DNA from: Anoplopoma fimbria
Lineage: Eukaryota; Chordata; Actinopteri; Perciformes; Anoplopomatidae
Direction: 5' to 3'
Assembly: GCF_027596085.1 (NCBI RefSeq)
Contig: NC_072460.1
Span: forward strand, 5,285,512 to 5,349,511
DNA: 64,000 bases
Notes under the pieces: model-generated
Told to the model about the DNA's origin: nothing
The model's database searches: none
Seen by the model: only the letters and a program-made list of their open reading frames with translations
Translations under genes and position numbers: made by a program
Part shown: one piece after another, positions 37,640 through 64,000 of the stretch
Layout: each line of letters begins with the position of its first letter
Position numbering within the stretch: position 1 is the stretch's first letter

Positions 37640-38702
37640 GGGTACTTGTTTGGGTGAGGGCCCGGACAGCACAGGAAAGCCTGCGAGCAGCTCCTTGTTG
37701 GGGCTTTCTTTTTTTTATTTTTTTTTTTTTTTAAACGCTAGAAAAATATATTTATATACTGTACTGGAATGTATGAGAGTAGAACCTTGGCTAAAAGGAT
37801 GCTTGAAGGAACACAAGCATTTGGAGGATTGGTACTCATCAACAGTCAAAGAAGTTTTTATTTTATTTCATATTTTTATGGGTGAAATATTTGATCCAGG
37901 GTTTTACAGTTTAGAAAGAGAGATGGAATCTATTTGTTTGTAGATGTACATGCTTCTGTGAAACCAGTCCCTTCAGTAAGTGTGTACTCTCTGTGGGGGG
38001 GATGCTGTGAACAGAGAGGAGTCCCCCACCACCACCACCACCACCTTCCCAGCAAATGAGTCGAGCTGCCAGTTGTTTTTCGCGTGACAAACACAACTCC
38101 TTTGTCTTTCAGCTTTAAATTGGAAAAACAAAAAAAAACAAAGATGTGCTGCTGCTCCCCCCCACAGACTAGCACTGGCATGAGTGTGTAAAGTTACAAG
38201 CGTGCGTGCGAGCAGCAGGTGGGACAGCTGTGACTGACACACGTGGCTAGGTGCGATGACAGCCGAGGGATCGCAGAGGAGGAAGAGGTGGAGCCGGATG
38301 GAGAGGCGAAGAGGAGGAGAGAAGGATGCAGGTTTGACAGATTGGAGGTGTCTGGGGGGGGGCTGTGAAAGAGATGGGTAGCTTGGAGTGAAGGTGTGTG
38401 AGATGAGATGTGAAGGTTTGGGAGTCTGAATGTTCCGGTCCTTCAGTCACTGGCGTAAAGCGAGGCGTTTTGACACGTTTATAATCAAACTCTAAAGGAC
38501 ATCCGATCCGGAGCCGAGTCGTCTCCTCAAAGCTTCCGTCAGCTTGCTACATAAATCTTCGGCGTTCCCTCTGGTGAAGCACGACTGCGTCATTGAGAGA
38601 TGTAAGATTTGACTAATGGCTCTTACATAAAAAAGGGATGATTATTGATTTATAGCACACAAGAGGAAAACCTGTTTGAGCAGTGAAGCACATGATTAGG
38701 AC

Positions 38703-39507
38703 TTTATTGCAAAATTAGCACGAAAATAACTCCCAACACTTTATTTTAAACCCACAGATGTTTAATTTACAATTATATCACATGACATTAGAGAAAAGCA
38801 GCCAATCCTCACATTTAAGGATCCAGTGTATCTTTTGCCATTTTTGTTTGATAACTATTGACCAATTATCAAAACTGTGCCTTATCAATCAATTGACTAG
38901 TAGCTTGCAGCTAAATCCAAAAATACGTTGTTAATACGGACTATAGTGTAGTTGTAAACCGATATAAAAGATATTTCAAGTGTTTATTAATGTATTTTTC
39001 AACAATTAAAACTTGGCATCTACAAGCGGACTATGAACAGATAACGGTGGAATAAACAATATTTCTTCGTCCACCAGAGAGCAGAGAGATGTTTTTTATT
39101 GATGTAAAATGTCCCAGAGTATGTATACGGTTCACATAAAAAAAAAAAAAAGTGTGTTATAGGTTTGTGTTATAATTATCGATCGATATAATTATCTGAT
39201 TTAATAAACTGTCAAATATCTGTGTTGGCTGAGCTCTAGTTGTTTTATAAACCAATTATTAAATGTTTATATACGGCTTCTGAATGCTTAATAGTGGGAT
39301 TAAAATAAAGGGTTGCCAAATTAAAATTTAACACCCAAATATGCGACCCCTAATAGTCTTTCATGCTGAGCCGCTCCATCTATCGTATGTGTTGCTACAG
39401 TATTTTCTGCGTTCCTCAGCTACTGCGTGGTTGTGTGAACTGTAGTTGCACTGAATCTTGCCACACGTGCGCGCACACATATGCACATATTCACACACAC
39501 ACACACA

Positions 39508-39549
<42 letters not shown>

Positions 39550-40475
39550 GGTCCAGCACTCAGCAGGCTGACCGAGCGCAAAAACAGGATCAAATCAAGA
39601 GCAGGTATGACTGTGAGGCACAGATGAGCGGGAGCAGTGGGATTAAATGATTCATGAATCCAAAACCAAAACTCACCAACAAACACAAAAAAGCAGGAGG
39701 AGCCAAGTTTAGTTTAAGACTGCCGTGTTTTGTGAAACACTTCCGACTCCTTCTTATATCCGCTCACGTGAAACCAGTAAGCGTGAAGGACGGGGGACGG
39801 ACAAAAGAAACCAGCGTATGGAGGTGTGGGTTATGATGTCATACTTTATGTGATGGTAGGGCCTCATAGGTCGTTTCGGGGACAGGTGCTACATCCTCCA
39901 TATGGCACACACACCACAAAGCTGTTGTAGAGCTCTGACGGGGACGAGCAGCAAAACAAGCTTAGGCCGGGACATGTAGAAGCAGCCGGGGCCCCAAAAA
40001 CACACGGACTCTTTAGATCAGTGAGGACCCGGGGTCAGTTTTAGCCTCTTTTGAGGACAAACATGGGCAACCAAAATTTGTTAAAACTAATGTATACAAA
40101 CAAAAGAAGAGACTAGGTGGAGAAAGGAAAAGAAGGAACAGTGTCTGTCTCTGTATAACTGCACATTTTTCATCGAGGTGGAATAAGGTGAACACAAAAA
40201 TACTAGTGGCTCTTCCTCCTCTCTGTCTTTTCCTCAAATGTTCCAATAATGTGTGAGGATTCTTAGTCCACTGTGGGGTGTGAGGGGGGGGGGGGAACTA
40301 AACAAAACAAAAAGTAAACATCATCAGCAGTTCTGACGAGACCTTCATTTTAACCTCCATGGTAAGCGTGGGTTGAGGGCGGCGAGAAGAGTCGGGTGGA
40401 GAGGGGTCGCGTGTGTGGTCGGTGCGAGAGGGGGGGGGGGAGGAGGAGGAGGAGGGGGTGGAGCATCGTCCCCTC
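38703..40475 (-). other. bcl2l1: probable bcl2l1 3'UTR
   Basis: Downstream of the bcl2l1 stop on the minus strand, no intron signal or other gene is evident. A minus-strand AATAAAG (complement of 38703-38708) would give a 3'UTR of about 1.8 kb, similar to the long 3'UTR usual for Bcl-xL. More distal signals exist, so the end is uncertain. The region contains (CA)n at 39493-39543 and a G run at 40428-40440. Confidence 0.35.
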
Positions 40476-58629
<18,154 letters not shown>

Positions 58630-58646
58630 GTTGCGTTTAAAAGATG

Positions 58647-58681
<35 letters not shown>

Positions 58682-58730
58682 GTGGCTCCGGTCCGTCTCT
58701 GCTGCTCTCTTGGTCGAGCCTCGCTGTGTT
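58630..58730 (-). other. bcl2l1: bcl2l1 5'UTR segment with (GA)n
   Basis: In sense orientation a GA run (complement of 58649-58681) precedes AAAGCATCTTTTAAACGCAA and then the ATG. A possible acceptor TTAACACAG|CGAGG (sense) lies at about 58726-58735, which would make this the 5' part of the first coding exon. The acceptor's pyrimidine tract is weak. Confidence 0.4.
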
Positions 58731-58906
58731 AAGAGTGAACACACGCTGAGCCAGGCTTTTCACCTGTTCAGACCACCATGGTCAGCTGATATCCAGAGGA
58801 CACTTGGGGGGCGAAAACCAAAACCTACACAAGGCTGACAAATCAGCTCAAGTCCTGTAGAGAGACAACAATGAAAGGTCAAAGTCTGGATAGCCTATAA
58901 GCACAC

Positions 58907-58912
<6 letters not shown>

Positions 58913-58994
<82 letters not shown>
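58913..58994. repeat. (TG)n microsatellite
   Basis: Forty-one TG units, upstream of the bcl2l1 coding start. Confidence 0.97.
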
Positions 58995-58995
<1 letters not shown>

Positions 58996-59129
58996 ATGGC
59001 TGTAGACTTTCAAATTAAATTTGGACAGGTAGGGTCAAAGTGCGTCTCTTTAATTGGGCTGTTACATATGGAACAGATGGCAATGATATTAATGAGACAA
59101 TCATAGAGCCAATGTGTGTGTCTGAGAGA

Positions 59130-59133
<4 letters not shown>

Positions 59134-59194
<61 letters not shown>
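59134..59194. repeat. (GA)n microsatellite
   Basis: About 30 GA units, 0.5 kb upstream of the bcl2l1 ATG in the putative 5' intron. Confidence 0.97.
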
Positions 59195-59199
<5 letters not shown>

Positions 59200-59200
<1 letters not shown>

Positions 59201-61290
59201 TGTAGGTGAGGAGAGATCAGAGGAACAGTCCGGCCTGAGGGGTCTACTCGGACAGTCGCCACCTCCCAATCAGTGACCTCTGACCTTCAGACTGAGCTTT
59301 CAGGCACCTTGTTGGTCTCAGCTCCAGGCTCTCATCTGCATTCTGTCACACTCAAGCATTCCCTTAAATCTCCATACAAAGCTGACATTTTCACTGATCT
59401 ATCCAGGATCCAACAGGCTATTATCTCATTATCAGTGTTGGAGGTCAGTCAGAACGCAATAACGCACATTTGGCCATGCTGGACTTACATCACTGCTTAA
59501 ACTCTGGGATTAATACTGCTCTGTTTTAGTAGGAAATCACAGGTAATATTATAAATCATTATAAGATTGCTATCACCGTACAGTAGATGTTGGCTGCCAC
59601 TGCTAGTCCACCAGACTACAAGTGTATAATGACCAAATACGTATCCAATAAAGATGAGCTACTTTGCATACAGTACCATTGAATCTACAGTGATCATAAT
59701 GCAGTGAACTCTTAATGAACTCAAAAGTCGAAAACCCTTTTTGGAAACTTACAATATCTTGAGCAATTCTGTGTGTTTAGCATTGACGCATGAAGCTACA
59801 ATAAGCCTTGTGTTCAGAGTGACATAGAGGAATGATAGCACTCTGGTATGAAGGGGTTAAATCTAGGTTGAACAAATGTTTGTTAAACACAGAATGTAAA
59901 ATAAATGATAGTGAGTATATTAACTCACATATTGATTATCTAAATTAAATCGGTGTCAAACTACTACTGTTCAAATGTAAAAGCTATATAAAGCATGTAG
60001 TTGATGAAAAAAAGAAAAGTTCTAATGGTGAAAAAAAAAAGCTTAATATTCATATGTAAATACATTCATAGTAAAACCGTAAAACCAATTAACTGCTAAG
60101 TCTACTGACAGAAAATGTAATCGGCAACTCACAATGTTCTAAAAAAAGAGATTCATTTTTGTTAATAAATAACAATTATTGTTAGTTGCAGCCCTGATTC
60201 ACATGTTGAAAAAGAAAAACACAATTAAAAAAAATTATTTACATACCAACTAGTTATTAAATGCAGTTTGGGTCTGTCAACAATATTCTCCCCTCTGTCT
60301 TCTTACACTGTCTATTATATTCTGGTGTAGAGTCCAGTGATAGAGTGATTAATTAATAGTCATTGCACTATTGCTACCTTTGGTTAATGATCACTATGAA
60401 GGAAACCACTATTTTCCTTAAAAACACATTTGTAAAACAGCCTTATATTGCTGCTGCGACGTATCGTAAAAATGTACTTCCAGCAAGATTTATGTCAATA
60501 CCCTGCAGCCTGTAAATAGAGTTAAAGTGAGCCGCCATACCTGAAACAAAAGAACAATCTCAGAGCAACTGTGTGTATAGCCGATCCCTCATCTCCTGCT
60601 GTCACTGTTCCATTAACTGCTGCATATCTGCTCTGAAAAACATGTGGGAGGACTGTGACCTACTGATGATCCCAAATGTAAGGAACCTGACCTTTCCTAT
60701 AACAATAAAGACATTTCGGCTGAAAAGTGGGTAGATCTAATAATAAGTGTATGAGGCGGAAGGAAAGGGAGCTCCATGCAAATAGTGCTGGTGACGTTAC
60801 ATAATGCATATACTCTACTCCTCCTCACAGCACAATGGGACCTGGGCAAACAAGCAAAGTGATCTAGTTTCACTGAGCCCCCCCCCAATCCAAAAAACAC
60901 ATTGTTACAAACACAAGTTAAAGAGTATTATTGTTTTGTTGTTGGCTTTATTCATATTTAAAGAAATGTAAGCAGAGCCAGCTCCAGCAGATAAAAGACT
61001 CAACCAGGCAGCAGTGTTTACAATGGCCACATGGTCCCCAGCTCCCAGCACGTGGCTCGGGTTTGAACAGCCCAGCACCGATGTAAACACCACACTGCTC
61101 CTCCAGGAACACCAGCGGGTCGCAAAGATTGTGTTGCACCTGAATGCAACATTCTGGGAGCGCAGACGCTCAAATATTAACTCGTGTGGAGCGAAGTGTT
61201 GATGTTTATGACGCTGGAATCTGGACTCTTAACTTACAGATAAACCAGCAGGGTGATGTGAACGACACTGGTGTGAGTCCATCTGTGTGT
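59200..61290. other. no gene seen; putative bcl2l1 5' intron
   Basis: AT-rich sequence with short ORFs only. It lies between the candidate 5'UTR exon at 61.5 kb and the coding exon at 58.6 kb. It contains small A runs and a C run near 60880-60887. Confidence 0.45.
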
Positions 61291-61318
61291 AGATACATAT
61301 ATATACATATATATATAC

Positions 61319-61350
61319 ACACACACATATATATATATATATGTGTGTGT
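61319..61350. repeat. 32-bp perfect palindrome (AC)4(AT)8(GT)4
   Basis: ACACACAC is followed by eight AT units and GTGTGTGT. The whole is its own reverse complement, a cruciform/Z-DNA-prone structure. It begins about 110 bp downstream (sense) of the candidate bcl2l1 exon 1 donor. Confidence 0.92.
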
Positions 61351-61459
61351 TATCCCCACATTTAACACGAATTCACATTTTCCATTTTGATCGCAAATAT
61401 AAAGACTTTACTATTATTATGTTTAAATGTAAATGTGAAGATTAACATGAGGGTCTTAC

Positions 61460-61640
61460 CAGCAGCACTGGGTAAAACAGGGGTCACCCTCCTGGGGTCG
61501 TTCCCTGCCGTCTCACTCTGTGAAAATATCCCCAATATGTCTGTCTGTCTGTGCAAAAGCTGTCAAAATCCAAGAATGTGAGCCAGAGACTTTGTGTTCA
61601 TGTTCGCTCGTCTCCTCCTCCGTCCCCGCCCTCTGCTCTC
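61460..61640 (-). other. bcl2l1: probable bcl2l1 5'UTR exon 1
   Basis: In minus orientation this reads as a GC-rich leader ending CCCAGTGCTGCTG|GTAAGA, a consensus donor (GT at 61459-61458). It is preceded by promoter-like sequence at 61621-61680. BCL2-family genes normally have a non-coding first exon, and bcl2l1 lies next on this strand, 2.8 kb away. The 5' end is estimated. An upstream ATG (complement near 61602) would give only a short reading frame. Confidence 0.45.
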
Positions 61641-61680
61641 TGCATGCCCAGCCCACTATTACGTAATACGACGCCTTCAG
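61621..61680 (-). promoter_or_regulatory. bcl2l1: probable bcl2l1 promoter core: GC box and TTACGTAA
   Basis: GGGCGGGG (sense; complement of about 61624-61631) is a GC box. The perfect palindrome TTACGTAA lies at 61659-61666, about 30 bp further upstream; it is the consensus site of PAR-bZIP/NFIL3 factors. CATGCAGAGAGCAGAGGG links the two. There is no TATA box. Confidence 0.4.
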
Positions 61681-61883
61681 AGATGACTGTGAGATTCACA
61701 ATCATTGGGATTACACATGAAAACACCCTCTGTATGGTCATATAACCAGAAACTAATATATAAAGCCTCCTGTGATACACTGTGACAGAGACAGTGAGAT
61801 AACAATGCTATACACCGATGTAAATACTGTTTCTGTCATGCTGTGTGCAGGGTTGGTGCATGTCTGTGTGTCACTCTTTGTTC

Positions 61884-61888
<5 letters not shown>

Positions 61889-61954
<66 letters not shown>
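61889..61954. repeat. (TG)n microsatellite
   Basis: Thirty-three TG units. Confidence 0.97.
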
Positions 61955-61956
<2 letters not shown>

Positions 61957-62158
61957 CAGAGCTTATTTTGTTTATTACATTAACTAAAACACATAAATGC
62001 CTTTTAGTTTAGACTGACTGCTTTATTCAGCACACATGTTCTTATTTCAGGTCCCAGGTTTACTCTCCTCAATAGGATTTCCAGACTAAACTTGAACGCA
62101 GCACAGGGCCATTCCCTTCTCCTGTCATAAACACAGACCTTTAAACACAACGACACCA

Positions 62159-62677
62159 CCCTCTGTCCCTCTGTCCCTCTGTCCTCTCCCTCTGTTCCTC
62201 TGTCCCTCCTCTGTCCCTCTGTCCCTCTGTCCCTCCTCTGTCCTCTGTCCTCTGTCCCTCTGTTCCTCTGTCCCTCTGTCCCTCCTCTGTCCCTCCTCTG
62301 TCCTCTGTCTCCTCTGTCCTCTGTCCTCTGTCCCTCTGTCCTCTGTCCCTCTGTCCTCTGTCCCTCCTCTGTCCTCTGTCTCCTCTGTCCTCTGTCCTCT
62401 GTCCTCTGTCCCTCCTCTGTCCTCTTGTCCCTCTGTTCCTCCTCTGTCCCTCTGTTCCTCCTCTGTTCCTCTGTCCTCTGTCCCCTCTGTCCTCTGTCCT
62501 CTGTCCCTCCTCTGTCCTCTGTCCCTCTGTCCTCTGTCCCCTCTGTCCTCTGTCCTCTGTCCTCTGTCCCTCTGTCCCTCTGTCCTCTGTCCCTCTGTTC
62601 CTCTGTCCTCTGTCCTCTGTCCCTCTGTCCTCTGTCCTCTGTCCTCTGTCCTCTGTCCCTCCTCTGTCCTCTGTCCC
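62159..62677. repeat. pyrimidine-rich minisatellite, CCTCTGT family
   Basis: About 519 bp built from CCTCTGT (7 bp), CCCTCTGT (8 bp) and CCTCCTCTGT (10 bp) units, with TTCCTCTGT variants. The + strand has almost no A. The minus strand stays open for up to 250 codons as RTEDRGQRTEGQ-type repeats. This reflects the unit lengths and is not evidence for a gene. Confidence 0.95.
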
Positions 62678-62730
62678 AGCTCTGGATGCAAGTCAGTACA
62701 GCAGACATCATTACAAAACTCATTATTGAG

Positions 62731-62912
<182 letters not shown>

Positions 62913-63038
62913 GCGTTAATCACGTCGGGCAGCATCTCATCCAGGCTGCTATCAGGAAACACAATGATGATACATTCTCACAAACATGTCGCCCTGCTTC
63001 CTCTCCGGAGCTGATCCACAGAGGAGGAGGAGGAGGAC

Positions 63039-63042
<4 letters not shown>

Positions 63043-63074
<32 letters not shown>
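63043..63074. repeat. (CT)n microsatellite
   Basis: About 16 CT units. Just beyond it, on the minus strand, an exon-like end CTACAA|GTAAGA (GT at about 63121) is preceded by GC-rich sequence with small ATG frames. Confidence 0.85.
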
Positions 63075-63078
<4 letters not shown>

Positions 63079-63260
63079 AAAACGACCACAATCATGTGTT
63101 ATATTCGAGTGTCTTACTTGTAGGGCGGTCTCCATAAAATCATGTCTGGTGGCTCACAATCCCGACCCCGGCAGGAGTAATCCAGTCCGTCATTGCTAGC
63201 CCGTCTGGCTAAAACGCCGACGGAGATCTCCTAGCCAGCCACTGGCTGCCACAGATCCGC

Positions 63261-63398
63261 CCACCGCTACGCTCTCTACGTAACGTTACGCTACGCTCTC
63301 TACGTAACGTTACGCTACGCTCTCTACGTAACGTTCACCGCTACGCTCTCTACGTAACATCCACCGCTACGCTCTCTACGTAACGTCCACCGCTAGCG
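63261..63398. repeat. CpG-rich tandem array, about 5.5 units of 24-27 bp
   Basis: Units share GCTACGCTCTCTACGTAAC. Their lengths are 27, 24, 24, 25 and 26 bp plus a 12-bp partial unit. Each full unit contains CTACGTAA; three end in the palindrome AACGTT. The array sits in a CpG-richer region (63170-63400) 4.6 kb upstream of the bcl2l1 coding start. Confidence 0.9.
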
Positions 63399-63647
63399 TT
63401 TTAGATGCTAAAAGTGAGCTTAAAGTGAGCAGTGTTTCGTGATTTATGTAGGAAGTTAAGTGCTACTGTCACATTCCTCATTGTTTTCCTATCTAGGATA
63501 ATATTATTTGATATTTTGTTCCCTTAACAGGGCTCCACGTAGCAGATGTTAGGCAGCTTTACTTGCTGAAACAAAGGATGTGAGAGGTCTCCATGGTAAC
63601 CTTTGTTACCCCCAGACCCGTAGCGCTTCAGGCCCAGTTTAAGCACA

Positions 63648-63661
63648 GCGCCACCTAGTGG
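63648..63661 (-). promoter_or_regulatory. CTCF-like motif (minus)
   Basis: GCGCCACCTAGTGG is the reverse complement of CCACTAGGTGGCGC, which fits the CTCF core consensus fully. It points towards bcl2l1. Motif only. Confidence 0.4.
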
Positions 63662-63739
63662 ACAGAAGTATGCGGACACACTGGGAATCCCCCTTTTTCC
63701 AATAAAAAAATAACAAGGAACCAAATAAATGCAAAATTG

Positions 63740-63980
63740 ATGAATTGAAATATAAAAAAGGAAGTGCTTTTCTGTCTGTAAATATATTTCAGTTATTGTT
63801 GATTTTCTACTGTTTTGTATTGCTTATTTATAATACTTGTTTTTTTTAACTTTCATTTTTTATTTTTATCTTGTCTTTCTTCTACTATGTCTCTTGTGTG
63901 CACTTTACTCTATGCTGCTGTAAGCCTGCAAATTTCCCGCTGCGGGACTATTAAAGGATTATCTTATCTTATCTTATCTT
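63740..63980 (+). mobile_element. LINE 3' end with (ATCTT)n tail
   Basis: TATGCTGCTGTAAGCCTGCA, AATTTCCCGCTGCGGGACTA and TTAAAGGATTATCTTATCTT are the classic 3' terminus of a teleost non-LTR element ending in (ATCTT)n. The T-rich sequence upstream (63780-63890) is its 3'UTR. No coding part is left in the window. Confidence 0.65.
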
Positions 63981-64000
63981 AATGTCTTCACCCTCTTTGC

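Overview
This window is from a ray-finned fish, most likely a percomorph teleost. The evidence is two intron-containing vertebrate genes whose proteins read as fish orthologues, very many long (CA/TG)n microsatellites, and several interspersed repeats and L2/CR1-type LINE tails typical of percomorph genomes. Gene density is low. I can support two complete protein-coding genes, plus one possible exon of a third gene at the left edge.

Layout. (1) 1-29.3 kb is gene-poor. It holds one exon-like segment at 40-213 that I cannot identify, a promoter-like cluster near 8.0 kb, a 10-unit minisatellite at 8.24-8.60 kb, decayed LINE 3' ends (about 23.6-24.2 kb and 26.65-27.2 kb) and several short interspersed repeats. 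(2) About 29.3-35.5 kb is cox4i2 on the + strand: a probable 5'UTR exon and four coding exons encoding a 174-aa subunit of cytochrome c oxidase. Its introns contain a 5'-truncated L2-type LINE inserted into an older repeat, a 59-bp near-perfect palindrome and a 23-bp perfect inverted repeat. (3) 35.5-40.5 kb is the spacer between convergent genes and probably holds the bcl2l1 3'UTR; it includes a 234-bp (CA)n tract. (4) 40.48-58.63 kb is bcl2l1 (Bcl-xL) on the - strand: two coding exons, 232 aa, separated by a 17.5-kb intron rich in microsatellites and purine-rich tracts. (5) 58.6-64 kb is the bcl2l1 5' side: a probable 5'UTR exon and promoter near 61.46-61.68 kb, a 0.5-kb CCTCTGT minisatellite, a CpG-rich 24-27-bp tandem array at 63.26-63.40 kb and a LINE 3' tail at the right edge.

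The cox4i2-bcl2l1 pair reproduces the neighbour order known from human chromosome 20q11 (ID1-COX4I2-BCL2L1-TPX2), with the two genes tail to tail. This supports calling the COX4 gene the I2 paralogue. Both products act at mitochondria (respiratory chain and outer-membrane apoptosis control), but nothing here shows that they are co-regulated. I found no tRNA, rRNA, CRISPR, bacterial or viral content. Exon boundaries were placed by eye from GT-AG signals, reading phase and remembered family sequences; no alignment was run. Repeat family names are recognised from memory and need a RepeatMasker check.
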